Source of the DNA: Thermocrinis albus DSM 14484 | GTDB taxonomy: Bacteria; Aquificota; Aquificia; Aquificales; Aquificaceae | Assembly: GCF_000025605.1 (NCBI RefSeq) | Contig: NC_013894.1 | Location: 1,287,529 to 1,351,528 of the forward strand | Direction of reading: 5' to 3' | DNA: 64,000 nt | Part shown: piece by piece, positions 20,764 to 28,960 of the stretch | How positions within the stretch are numbered: the stretch's first letter is position 1 | Layout of the letters: every line of letters starts with the position of its first letter | Notes under the pieces: model-generated | What the model was told of the DNA's origin: nothing | What the model saw: the letters and a program-made list of their open reading frames with translations, nothing else | Database searches by the model: none | Made by a program: the position numbers and the translations under genes

Positions 20764-21551
20764 ACGTATCCATCCTCTACCTTGATGGGCACAGACTCCA
20801 GCTGTATGTACTTGGCCGTCAGGCATTCTCCAGATTCCACAACGTACTCAAAACCGTGCCACGGACATACAAGTCTCCCGTCTGGTGTAACTTGACCATC
20901 GTGCAGGGGTAACCCTTGATGGGCGCACGAGTTCCTGTAAGCACGAATGACCCCGTTGAAGGACACCACTACCACGTCAGTATCTCCGTGGGAAAATCTC
21001 CGGATACTTCCCTCCTGCAGATCTGCCAGAGGAAAGGCCCTCACATAGTTACCTTCTCCACCACCTGCGGAATGGACCTCCACGATCCTCTTTATGGTAG
21101 GTACGTAGGCCTGTATGGCTTCCAGTATAGTCTGTCTTAGGGTAAAGACGGACTGCGCACATCCTACACAGGCACCCTTTAAGCTTACTATCACAGTGTC
21201 ATCCTTCACATCCACAAGCTCTACGTCCCCTCCATGAGATTGTATATAAGGTTTTACCATAGCTATGGCCCTTGCCACCTTGGTATGAGTGTCTTCACGC
21301 ACGAGACCATGCTTGAGGAAAAGGGCGTAGACTTCAGGTTCCCGTACAGCCTTCAAGAGCAGTTCTTTACCTACAGAATCCTCCTTGAGGACTCTTATGA
21401 GTTTACGGAGGCCTAGGGCCGTTAGCTTCTGTAGGTTCTCCACCAACAGACCTACCACTTCTCTTTCCTCGTCGGGAAAGTTCTTCACTTTTTCCAAAAG
21501 TTCATCTATCTTTTTGGCGGTATCTTCAAACTCAGTCCACGTGTTTTCCAT
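20745..21551 (-). CDS. NifU C-terminal domain - Rieske [2Fe-2S] fusion protein
   Basis: 268 residues. N-terminal helices, then a NifU-like domain (about 95-165) with the CVGCAQS cysteine pair, then a Rieske domain with CAHQGLPLHDG and CPWHGFEY (two Cys and two His ligands). Such NifU-Rieske fusions accompany Huc-type hydrogenases and are candidates for electron transfer out of the enzyme. RBS GGTGGAGGG precedes the ATG. It overlaps the TPR gene by 20 bases and the NHL gene by 19. Confidence 0.88.
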   Translation of the reverse strand: MENTWTEFEDTAKKIDELLEKVKNFPDEEREVVGLLVENLQKLTALGLRKLIRVLKEDSVGKELLLKAVREPEVYALFLKHGLVREDTHTKVARAIAMVKPYIQSHGGDVELVDVKDDTVIVSLKGACVGCAQSVFTLRQTILEAIQAYVPTIKRIVEVHSAGGGEGNYVRAFPLADLQEGSIRRFSHGDTDVVVVSFNGVIRAYRNSCAHQGLPLHDGQVTPDGRLVCPWHGFEYVVESGECLTAKYIQLESVPIKVEDGYVWILVH

Positions 21552-22698
21552 GGCCCTCCACCTGAGTCGTTCTTATCTCCTCCAGAAGCTCCAACACTCC
21601 CTCCGCCTCTTCTTTGAGCCCCAACTGACGGAATAACTGAAGAGCTTCGGTAAGCCTCTTCTTAGCTTCCTCAAACCTACCCAAATGGGCGAGGGCATTA
21701 CCCATGTTGGCCAGAACTCGGGCTTTTCCTTCTGTATCCCCCAAACTCTCCTTACATCTTAGAACCTCTTCGTACAACTCTAAGGCTTTCAGTAAGTTCT
21801 TCAAGGGGTTTGCCGTCGGAAGGTAAACGAGGGCGTTGGCGTAGTTCATGGTGACACTGGACCACTCCTTAGGAAACTCCTCTTTGGTAAAAACCTTCAG
21901 AGCATTTCTCAAACATTGGATGCCGTAAGCTAGCCTCATCTGGTCCTCGAGATCCGTAGCCTGTACGGACAGATAGGTTAAACCCATGTTGTTGTTGATC
22001 AGGGCGTACATGTAGGGATTTCTCTCATGGGTAAAGTATGTGAGAGCCTCCGAAAAGTGAAATACGGCCCTCCTTATATCTCCCAAGGAGGAGTAGAAGT
22101 TACCGAGATTAAAGTGGATCTCGGCCTTTAATTGCTCTGCGCCAGTCTGTTGCAACTCTTCAAATAACTTCTCGAGGGCTGCGATGATACCGTAATTCAA
22201 GCCTCTGTGTTCCGCCATAAGTCTCAATCTCTCCAGCTGTAGTCTTGCCTCAAACAGAGGGGATATACCTCTTACCAACGCTTGAGCTTCTGAGTAGAGC
22301 TGAAGAGCATCGTCCACCAGTCCGGAAGAAGCTAACTTTACCGCCTTTCTGTAAAGGAGAAGAGCGTCCAAGTCTCCTCTTTCCAGCAAACTTTCCGAGC
22401 CCTTCAGTAAGGAGTCCAAAAGGGGATCTCCCGTCTCCTTAACTTCACCCGTTATCAGACAACGGATGTATTCCCTAACCGGCCCTTCTTCCACTAACGT
22501 CAGTCTCTCCAAAGCTTCTTGGAAATTACCTGAGACCAGACTCTCCAAGTAGGACCACGCTGGTGGTAGATGGTTAAGGTGGAGTTTTAGAACATCCTCT
22601 ATGTATTCTTCCCATCTATCTACGTAAGGTACCACAACACTGTCCAGAGGGTAGGGTAGCAGACCTACTGTTTGGGGATACACCATTCTCCAGTTCAT
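21532..22698 (-). CDS. TPR-repeat protein of the hydrogenase operon
   Basis: 388 residues from ATG 22698, chosen because GGAGG lies 9 bases upstream while an earlier ATG touches the GGAGG. At least five helical tetratricopeptide repeats are visible (for example AEIHFNLGNFYSSLGDIRRAVFHF, LINNNMGLTYLSVQA, RVLANMGNALAHLGRFEEAKKRL). Probably a scaffold or assembly factor for the neighbouring hydrogenase. Its start overlaps the stop of the preceding small gene (TAATG). Confidence 0.82.
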   Translation of the reverse strand: MNWRMVYPQTVGLLPYPLDSVVVPYVDRWEEYIEDVLKLHLNHLPPAWSYLESLVSGNFQEALERLTLVEEGPVREYIRCLITGEVKETGDPLLDSLLKGSESLLERGDLDALLLYRKAVKLASSGLVDDALQLYSEAQALVRGISPLFEARLQLERLRLMAEHRGLNYGIIAALEKLFEELQQTGAEQLKAEIHFNLGNFYSSLGDIRRAVFHFSEALTYFTHERNPYMYALINNNMGLTYLSVQATDLEDQMRLAYGIQCLRNALKVFTKEEFPKEWSSVTMNYANALVYLPTANPLKNLLKALELYEEVLRCKESLGDTEGKARVLANMGNALAHLGRFEEAKKRLTEALQLFRQLGLKEEAEGVLELLEEIRTTQVEGHGKHVD

Positions 22699-22916
22699 TA
22701 ACAACATCCTCCCAAACCGTCATTGGGATAGGGGAGATCTCGGTTGGCACACCTCTTTATATAGCTGGCCGCTCTCTCGGCCTTTTCTTGTGTAAAGTAC
22801 CTGCCTACCTCGTACCTGACCGTTTCATCGGGGAAAAGGACCTCTATGTAAACTACCCACTGACCATCATCTTTTTCTACAAAGGTTTCTGCCAACAAAG
22901 CTTTGTTGGGGAACAT
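22698..22916 (-). CDS. Small conserved-type protein of the hydrogenase operon
   Basis: 72 residues from ATG 22916, with GGAGGT 7 bases upstream. Predicted beta strands (ALLAETFVEKDDGQWVVYIEVLF) and a helix (EKAERAASYIKRC), ending in GGCC. No domain recognised. Coupled to the TPR gene by TAATG and 12 bases after the protease gene, so clearly part of the operon. Confidence 0.65.
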   Translation of the reverse strand: MFPNKALLAETFVEKDDGQWVVYIEVLFPDETVRYEVGRYFTQEKAERAASYIKRCANRDLPYPNDGLGGCC

Positions 22917-22928
22917 GGCTAACACCTC

Positions 22929-23690
22929 CTATATTAAAGACACCACAAGTGCTCCCTCCTCTTCACTCCACTGGGCCACCTTAGACCCGTACTGTATTCC
23001 CGCAGGTAGAAGCTCGTAGATCAACACAGCTCTATCGCCCTTCCTGTTTATACGTTTAAGAATAAGGCCACCTTGCCTGTCGTTGGGAAGAGGAACAAGG
23101 AGAAACTCAAGGCCTCGCGGAAGTACAAGTACACTCATGCTCCGTACAAAATACTTTTCTGCCACCTCGGCGGGAATCACCAGGTAACCATCCTCCCTCA
23201 AAACGACCCTATAAACCTCCCCTGTGGTCAACTGGAACTTTTCTATAAGGTGCTGTGCAAGATTTTCCATGGCACGTTTCACTTCTTCCGATAGATCTTC
23301 ACCTAATTGGAAGTTTTTCCCCTCTATAAGATACACAGTTATCCGCTTTGGTCTTTTTTCAGGTGGCATCATCTCCTTTGCTAAGGCAAGAGCATGAAAC
23401 CATTTTATGGAGTGAAGATTAGCTTCCCTCAGATCGGGTAGCTCCTCTACTTCCTCTGCGGGCACACAGTATATGCTGCCGGCCTCTGAACCAGTATAAC
23501 AGGCATCTACCAAAATGACCTCCTCGGCACCTTCCATGTGAAAAATAACATCCAGTCCGGACGTACCACCATCCACCAACTTTACGCCAGGTGGCACACC
23601 TTTCTCCCACATGTACCTAATAAGACGGGGCCCCACCCCGTCATCTCCACGGAGTGGGTTACCGCAACCAACTAGCACCAGTCTTTTCAT
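22929..23690 (-). CDS. Hydrogenase maturation endopeptidase with extra C-terminal domain
   Basis: 253 residues. The first 155 are a HyaD/HupD/HycI-type peptidase: VGCGNPLRGDDGVGP (nickel-sensing Asp), VDGGTSGLDVIF, VILVDACYTG (second Asp) and a helix with HSIKWFHALALAK. This class clips the C-terminal tail of the hydrogenase large subunit after nickel insertion; the upstream large subunit has such a tail. The last 95 residues form a separate beta-rich domain (GYLVIPAEVAEKYFV, GLEFLLVPL) not present in HupD. Start overlaps the large-subunit stop (ATGA). Confidence 0.88.
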   Translation of the reverse strand: MKRLVLVGCGNPLRGDDGVGPRLIRYMWEKGVPPGVKLVDGGTSGLDVIFHMEGAEEVILVDACYTGSEAGSIYCVPAEEVEELPDLREANLHSIKWFHALALAKEMMPPEKRPKRITVYLIEGKNFQLGEDLSEEVKRAMENLAQHLIEKFQLTTGEVYRVVLREDGYLVIPAEVAEKYFVRSMSVLVLPRGLEFLLVPLPNDRQGGLILKRINRKGDRAVLIYELLPAGIQYGSKVAQWSEEEGALVVSLI

Positions 23691-25321
23691 TTTGTACCAC
23701 CAAGTTTGAATCTGGCCAGTTCCTTTCTGCTCTTCCTATCGTAAACGTGTACCGTGCATACCAGACACGAGTCAAAGCTTCTAGCCACGTGGGCTACCTC
23801 TATGGGATCTTCAGGGTTTTTCACAGGAGAACCTACGATAGCCTTCTCTATGGGACCCATCTGTCCCTTGGAGTCTCTGGGACCTATGTTCCAGGCCGTT
23901 GGTGTTACTATTTGATAATTCTTTATCTTCCCGTTCTCCAGGACTATCCAGTCCATGAGAGCACCTCTAGCTGCCTCTGTACCTCCGAACCCCTTCGCAT
24001 CTGGGAGTTCTTTAGGTTTGTTGTAGAACCTATCATCTTTGAAATCTACTTTACCCAGCCATTGCTTCGCCCACTTGTAATACTTGACAGCTTCGTGCAT
24101 ACGAGCGAGGACCCTCACCATCACGCTAGGACCTATCTTGTTCACTATGTTCCTGAAAAGAGGGTCTATGGCATGTTCCACGCAGCCCGCCGCAGTACAG
24201 GTGTGTTTTGCCTCTTCATAGCCAGCAACTACCTGTCTGGCCAGAGGTCCAGCCTCGCATGGAACTGGCTGTCCGTTGATGAGATACCTAGGTGACTTGG
24301 CCCAAGAGTACTTACCCTGCTTCTTGGCTACTTCTGGATCTACCGGGATGGTCTCCTCATCCCACGGATGCAACATCCATGAGCCTTCAAAGTAGGAGTG
24401 GGTCACATCCTCTCTTACGTTAAGGTGATCAAAGGGATAGTACTTGCCGTTGTAAACAACACCAGAAGGTGCCAGGAGAGCTTTATTCCTGTCCTCTATG
24501 GTGGAAACAGGATAAAACTGAGGATCTACGTAACTACCACATGCTATGAAGTTCCCGACTCCCGCGCCGTACTTGTCCAACCCGTTTTCTAGACAGAACC
24601 TTATGAAGAGGCCGCAGTCGGAGTTTCTGTGGCTCTCACTCTCCTCCAACCAGTTGAGTATATCGTCCCATGTTTTATTTTCCAACCATCTGTCTACGGA
24701 ACAACCGAGCCACACTTTTTCCAACCACTCAGTTCTATACCTTTCCAGAAGTGCGTGCGCTCTAGTAATGTGATCCAGTTGAGGCGCACACATCACACCT
24801 CCAGGTACCATGAAACTGGAGTGAGGCCATTGACCACCGAACATGGCGTATATCTTGACAGGTAGTGCCGATATCTCCAGACCTATCTTGTAAGATGTAC
24901 CTACGAAAGGAGCCCAGCGTTTTACTACCTCGTCGTAGAGTTTACTCTTGGCATAATTCTTGTTAACAAAATCTATGGCAAATATGGCGTAGTACCAACG
25001 GGGTACGGATTGAAGCGTTTCGCATACCTGCGCTATGTTCCTTATCCACCATGCATTAGGTGGGACTTGAGTGTGCCATGCTGTATCCAAAGCCTGACAT
25101 GCTTTATAGAGGTGGCTTCCTCCACATATGCCACACACCCTCGGAGTGACTATGAGACCTGCCAGGGGATCCTTACCCCGCAGTATGATCTCGAACCCTC
25201 TGAACATAACAGCTTCTACCTGTACGTCCACCACGTGCCCGTCTTCCACGAACACGTCGGCTCTCACATCACCCTCAAGCCTGGCAAGAGGGTCTATAAC
25301 TAGATGTTGCTTTGTAGCCAT
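23687..25321 (-). CDS. Group 2 (Huc/HupL-like) [NiFe]-hydrogenase large subunit
   Basis: 544 residues from ATG 25321 (GGAGGT 6 bases upstream; an earlier in-frame start is rejected). Nickel ligands are complete: L1 RVCGICGGSH at 61-70 and L2 SFDSCLVCTVH near the end, followed by a 19-residue basic tail (VYDRKSRKE...) expected to be removed by the downstream protease. With the short signal-less small subunit, the NHL, NifU-Rieske and TPR neighbours, this resembles the high-affinity Huc/HupSL class that feeds H2 electrons to respiration. HydDB placement was not run. Confidence 0.92.
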   Translation of the reverse strand: MATKQHLVIDPLARLEGDVRADVFVEDGHVVDVQVEAVMFRGFEIILRGKDPLAGLIVTPRVCGICGGSHLYKACQALDTAWHTQVPPNAWWIRNIAQVCETLQSVPRWYYAIFAIDFVNKNYAKSKLYDEVVKRWAPFVGTSYKIGLEISALPVKIYAMFGGQWPHSSFMVPGGVMCAPQLDHITRAHALLERYRTEWLEKVWLGCSVDRWLENKTWDDILNWLEESESHRNSDCGLFIRFCLENGLDKYGAGVGNFIACGSYVDPQFYPVSTIEDRNKALLAPSGVVYNGKYYPFDHLNVREDVTHSYFEGSWMLHPWDEETIPVDPEVAKKQGKYSWAKSPRYLINGQPVPCEAGPLARQVVAGYEEAKHTCTAAGCVEHAIDPLFRNIVNKIGPSVMVRVLARMHEAVKYYKWAKQWLGKVDFKDDRFYNKPKELPDAKGFGGTEAARGALMDWIVLENGKIKNYQIVTPTAWNIGPRDSKGQMGPIEKAIVGSPVKNPEDPIEVAHVARSFDSCLVCTVHVYDRKSRKELARFKLGGTK

Positions 25322-25357
25322 GGCTTTACCTCCTAAAAGTTTTTTTAACCACATTCT

Positions 25358-26329
25358 TTACACCACAAACATATCTTCAGTTGCCCACTTAGGTGCAGCT
25401 ATACGTGCGGTGACAGCATGGAGCATGTAGGTAAACTTGTCCGCCTCGTACACCGTCTCCTTAGGTATAACACCGGCCACTTTCTGGGTCTTGAAGATGG
25501 TACCCGGGGCAAGATCGAACCAGGGGAAAGCAAACTCAGTACAACCGATACAGGGATGTCCAGATCTCTGTTTGGAGCTAACACCGTTCCAAAGGATTCT
25601 GTTACAGGGAGCGTGTGTCAACGGACCTCTACAACCGAGTTCGTAAAAGAGACATCCCTTCCTCGTACCCTGTCCAAACTCCTCAGCTGCGATCTTCCAT
25701 TCATGAAACTGAACTCTAGTACAGCCGGTTTGGGAGAAGGTCTTGAAAAAGGTCAGAGGTCTGTGGTATTCATCGAGCTGTATGTCCTCAGCTCTACCTA
25801 CCGCTAAAGCAACTAGTACTTGCGTTATCCAGTCATAGTGAGCCGGACATCCCGGTATGTTGATAACGGGAAGACCACCACGTGACACAAAGTTCTCTCC
25901 TAAGAAACCACCCTTCTTGGTTTTATGAAACTGGAGTCCAGTAGATTCAGTAGGGTTTGGAGGAACGGCTGGGATATTTCCTTGGCAAGCACAGTTTCCT
26001 ACAGCCACCACATACTTGGCTACATGTGCCAGATCGTACACCCAGTCCTTCATGGGCCTGCCGGCAAACATGTTGTACCTACCGGTACCATTCGGACCTA
26101 GAATCACGGTTCCTTCAAAGACGAATATGTCGAGAGGTATCTTCTCTGCCAGTATGTCCCTCAGAAGAGCCTGTACCTGATTACCCATCTCCAATCCGGC
26201 GGAAGGGTGCCACAGGATCTCTATCCCGAAATCTGTCACCAAGTCGCACACGGATGGGTACTCGGCGTTTAGAAAGGACATGGTGTTACCGTTACATGCA
26301 CCTCCGTGCAGCCACAGCAAGGTAGCCAT
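25358..26329 (-). CDS. Group 2 (Huc/HupS-like) [NiFe]-hydrogenase small subunit
   Basis: 323 residues without signal peptide, so cytoplasmic. Starts MATLLWLHGGACNGNTMSFL; the proximal-cluster motif has one cysteine where group 1 enzymes have CxxC, as is usual in group 2. Other cluster motifs: AVGNCACQGNIP, NIPGCPAHYDW, GTRKGCLFYELGCRGPLTHAPCNRILWN and HPCIGCTE. Strong RBS AAGGAGGT before ATG. First gene of a minus-strand operon that is divergent from the second hydrogenase operon across a 160-base region with two palindromes. Confidence 0.92.
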   Translation of the reverse strand: MATLLWLHGGACNGNTMSFLNAEYPSVCDLVTDFGIEILWHPSAGLEMGNQVQALLRDILAEKIPLDIFVFEGTVILGPNGTGRYNMFAGRPMKDWVYDLAHVAKYVVAVGNCACQGNIPAVPPNPTESTGLQFHKTKKGGFLGENFVSRGGLPVINIPGCPAHYDWITQVLVALAVGRAEDIQLDEYHRPLTFFKTFSQTGCTRVQFHEWKIAAEEFGQGTRKGCLFYELGCRGPLTHAPCNRILWNGVSSKQRSGHPCIGCTEFAFPWFDLAPGTIFKTQKVAGVIPKETVYEADKFTYMLHAVTARIAAPKWATEDMFVV

Positions 26330-26411
26330 AGCTAAACCTCCTTCTGAAAGATTTTTCGTTCATCAAATTACCCTCTATACACCCCTTTGTCCATTCAATT
26401 TTCTTATGGTG

Positions 26412-26432
26412 ACTATAAGAAGATCTTATAGT
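26412..26432. promoter_or_regulatory. 21-bp perfect palindrome between divergent hydrogenase operons
   Basis: ACTATAAGA - AGA - TCTTATAGT: perfect 9-bp arms with a 3-base centre, lying between the starts at 26329 (minus) and 26490 (plus). Likely an operator; the regulator is unknown. The remaining bases of this 160-base gap hold the second palindrome and the two ribosome binding sites. Confidence 0.6.
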
Positions 26433-26437
26433 TAGCG

Positions 26438-26451
26438 AACGAACATTCGTT
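26438..26451. promoter_or_regulatory. Second operator-like palindrome
   Basis: AACGAA-CA-TTCGTT, perfect 6-bp arms, directly before a TATATT (26451-26456) that could be the -10 of the plus-strand operon. The form resembles TetR-type operators. Confidence 0.45.
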
Positions 26452-26489
26452 ATATTTTGTAATCATATCCCTTAAAGGAGGTGTGTGCT

Positions 26490-26921
26490 ATGAGTCACCA
26501 TGTGCCCGATATACTGAAGGAAACGGACCAGAGCGAGCAACTTGTCCAGCTCATGGAGAAGCTGGAGGTGGTGAACTTTTTCTTGGCCACCTTAGAGGAC
26601 TTCATGAAGAGGACGCCCTTCATACTGGAATCCCTCAGTGAAGAGGTTATAAGGTTCAGAGAGAGGTTCAGAGAATCGGAGGACGGTGTGAGACGCTCTA
26701 TAGAACTTCTCTCAAAACTCTACGAACTTATGGAAAGGGAAGACGTAGCAAGGCTCCTCACTTCAGTTTTCGAAGCTTACACGGAGGTAAAGGAAAATAA
26801 CTACAGAACCAGCATCACGGGTGTTGTGAGGGCTATGACCGATGAGGATATACAGAGAGCACTGGCTTTTCTACTGCTGACCCTCAAGAAAATGGGACAA
26901 GCACTGGGAGGAAGACGATGA
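26490..26921 (+). CDS. DUF1641-like helical protein A
   Basis: 143 residues from ATG 26490 (AAAGGAGG 8 bases upstream; a start at 26481 is rejected). All-helical, with amphipathic segments LVQLMEKLEVVNFFLATLEDFMK and a C-terminal MTDEDIQRALAFLLLTLKKMG typical of DUF1641 proteins that accompany hydrogenases, formate dehydrogenases and sulfide:quinone reductases. Overlaps its relative downstream by ATGA. Might be a membrane-surface tether or quinone-channel scaffold for the hydrogenase (speculative). Confidence 0.65.
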   Translation: MSHHVPDILKETDQSEQLVQLMEKLEVVNFFLATLEDFMKRTPFILESLSEEVIRFRERFRESEDGVRRSIELLSKLYELMEREDVARLLTSVFEAYTEVKENNYRTSITGVVRAMTDEDIQRALAFLLLTLKKMGQALGGRR

Positions 26922-27367
26922 CCTACGTCTTTCTCAGAAGGAGTGAGGATGAACTGGTAGAAAACTACTTTAGGGAACCTGCCAACATAAGACACCTTGT
27001 CACACTGCTGAACGGAATGGATGCCCTAGCTTATCTGGCAGAGATACTCCATGAATACGTCAACATGAAGGAAGATCTCAAACGCAACATTTACTCTGAA
27101 AACGGTGTACGAAAGGCATCTGTACGTGAGGGGGCACAGAAACTGGACTTCCTTTTGCAGGAGCTACTAGGTACACTGGAGATAGGAAGGCTCAAAGATC
27201 TTGCCCTAGCCAATCACAGAGCTTACCTAAGGGCAAAGAGGGAAAAACCCAAAGTAGGACCTCTTAAGCTCTTTAACGAACTGAGAGGTAACGAAAAGCT
27301 CCAGCTGGCCATTGGCTTTGTCCTATTGCTCCTTCAAGAAATAGCTGACACGTTGGGAGAAGCCTAA
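26918..27367 (+). CDS. DUF1641-like helical protein B
   Basis: 149 residues, start overlapping the previous stop. The C-terminal helix GNEKLQLAIGFVLLLLQEIADTLGE matches the end of protein A in pattern (amphipathic then strongly hydrophobic), so the two are probably paralogues. No cysteines for clusters and no signal peptide. Located 22 bases before hypB with a clear ribosome binding site between. Confidence 0.6.
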   Translation: MTYVFLRRSEDELVENYFREPANIRHLVTLLNGMDALAYLAEILHEYVNMKEDLKRNIYSENGVRKASVREGAQKLDFLLQELLGTLEIGRLKDLALANHRAYLRAKREKPKVGPLKLFNELRGNEKLQLAIGFVLLLLQEIADTLGEA

Positions 27368-27389
27368 ATTAACTTAAGAGGAGGTTGCC

Positions 27390-28109
27390 ATGTGTAAGGA
27401 ATGTGGATGCAGTGTCAACACCCACCACCATCATCATGACGCAAAGAGTCTTGAGGTGGTAGAAAAGATCCTTTCCTCCAACGATAGGCAGGCGGAGAGT
27501 AACAGGAGGCATTTTGAGGAGCACGGAATTTTGGCCGTAAACCTGATGAGCTCACCGGGTGCGGGCAAGACCACGCTTCTGGAGAAAACGGCCGAACTGC
27601 TAGGTAACGAGCTTAAAATAGGGGTTATAGAAGGTGATTTAGAAACCACAAGGGATGCGGACAGGTTGAAGGCAAAGGGCGTACCAGCGTACCAGATAAC
27701 CACAGGTAGCGCGTGCCATTTGGATGCTTTTATGGTACATGAAGGTATACACCACTTACCTCTTGAAGATCTGGATATAGTGTTTGTGGAAAACGTGGGA
27801 AACCTTGTTTGTCCTGCCGTGTATAACCTGGGAACTCACATAAACGTCGTTCTGCTGTCGGTGGTAGAGGGGGACGATAAACCGGAGAAGTATCCGGTTA
27901 TGTTCAGGGCTGCAGATCTCATGATAATCTCCAAGATAGATCTTCTCCCTTATGTAGACTTCGATGTAGGTAGAGCTGTAAGTTCTGCCAGAAAAATAAA
28001 ACCTGGCATTGATGTTATAAAACTCTCCACCAAAACGGGTGAGGGCCTCAACGAATGGATAGACTACCTGCGGTTTAAGGTGAAGCTGTACAAAGGTACA
28101 GCAGTATGA
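27390..28109 (+). CDS. hypB: Hydrogenase nickel-insertion GTPase HypB
   Basis: 239 residues. Short N-terminal metal-binding head: CKECGC then HTHHHHHDAK. P-loop MSSPGAGKTTLLEK, IEGDLETTRDADRL, HLDAFMV (metal-site His), VENVGNLVCPA (metal-site Cys) and ISKIDLLPYV (guanine specificity). HypB delivers Ni to the large subunit with HypA/SlyD. Ends in ATGA overlap with the second small-subunit gene, so Ni insertion and subunit synthesis are coupled. hypA, C, D and E are not in the window. Confidence 0.96.
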   Translation: MCKECGCSVNTHHHHHDAKSLEVVEKILSSNDRQAESNRRHFEEHGILAVNLMSSPGAGKTTLLEKTAELLGNELKIGVIEGDLETTRDADRLKAKGVPAYQITTGSACHLDAFMVHEGIHHLPLEDLDIVFVENVGNLVCPAVYNLGTHINVVLLSVVEGDDKPEKYPVMFRAADLMIISKIDLLPYVDFDVGRAVSSARKIKPGIDVIKLSTKTGEGLNEWIDYLRFKVKLYKGTAV

Positions 28110-28960
28110 AGGTTGTATGGCTACAAAGACTTACCTGCTGTGGCAACACCCACTCCTTTCTCAATTATCCCTATATGGAAACTCTCCTGGAAAGGGTGGA
28201 GTTCCTCTTCCACCCTTCCTTCTCCTTAGAGGGTGAGGAGGAAAAGATCACCTCTCTCTTGGAAAAGGATGTAGAAATAGACCTTCTCATCGTGGAAGGT
28301 GCCGTGATGGAGGAAGACAGATCCCTGTTAGAACTGGCAAACAGAGCAAGGTGGGTCATGGCGGTGGGTAACTGTGCCGTTTATGGGAACATACCTGCCA
28401 TAAACAACTCTCACGTGAGTGGTTTATCTTTCAGATTTACAGAAAAAGGTGGACCCCTTAAGGACTTTGTATCCAAGGGTGGACTTCCTGTCATAAACAT
28501 CTCCGGTTGTCCAGCTCATCCTGAGTGGATATGTGGTACCATGCTGATGTTGGCAGAAGGTGTTGTTCCATCCCTGGATGAATGGAACAGACCAAAGGCG
28601 TACTACTCTGACCTTACTCACTGGGGCTGTGTCCGTAACGAGTACTTTGAATGGAAAGTAGAACCTAGCTGGCTAGGTTCACCCAAAGGATGTCTGTTCT
28701 ACAAGTTTGGGTGTAGGGGACCCATGACCCATTCTACCTGTAACAGGATTTTATGGAACGGTGTAAGTTCTAAAACGAGGGCAGGAACACCGTGTTTTGG
28801 GTGTACAGAGTACAACTTTCCAAAAGTTGGGCTTTGGGAAACTAAAACCCTTGCTGGAATACCTGCCGAACTACCCATAGGTGTCTCTAAGAGAGGGTAC
28901 ATAATGCTGGCAGGAGTAGCCAAGATGTTTGCACCTGAAAGACTGAAGGATGATAGTTAG
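28106..28960 (+). CDS. Second group 2-type [NiFe]-hydrogenase small subunit
   Basis: 284 residues, no signal peptide, compact. MKVVWLQRLTCCGNTHSFLN carries the proximal motif; further cluster motifs are AVGNCAVYGNIP, NISGCPAHPEW, SPKGCLFYKFGCRGPMTHSTCNRILWN and TPCFGCTE. Clearly a paralogue of the 25358-26329 protein but about 40 residues shorter. Overlaps hypB by 4 bases and the large subunit by 11. Possibly the Aquifex Hyd-3/group 2d class thought to reduce a soluble carrier for carbon fixation; class is inference. Confidence 0.9.
   Translation: MKVVWLQRLTCCGNTHSFLNYPYMETLLERVEFLFHPSFSLEGEEEKITSLLEKDVEIDLLIVEGAVMEEDRSLLELANRARWVMAVGNCAVYGNIPAINNSHVSGLSFRFTEKGGPLKDFVSKGGLPVINISGCPAHPEWICGTMLMLAEGVVPSLDEWNRPKAYYSDLTHWGCVRNEYFEWKVEPSWLGSPKGCLFYKFGCRGPMTHSTCNRILWNGVSSKTRAGTPCFGCTEYNFPKVGLWETKTLAGIPAELPIGVSKRGYIMLAGVAKMFAPERLKDDS

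Noticed and set aside
23654-24295. A 213-codon open frame antisense to the hydrogenase large-subunit gene
   Set aside because: It lies wholly opposite a clearly conserved protein, has low-complexity composition and no ribosome binding site.
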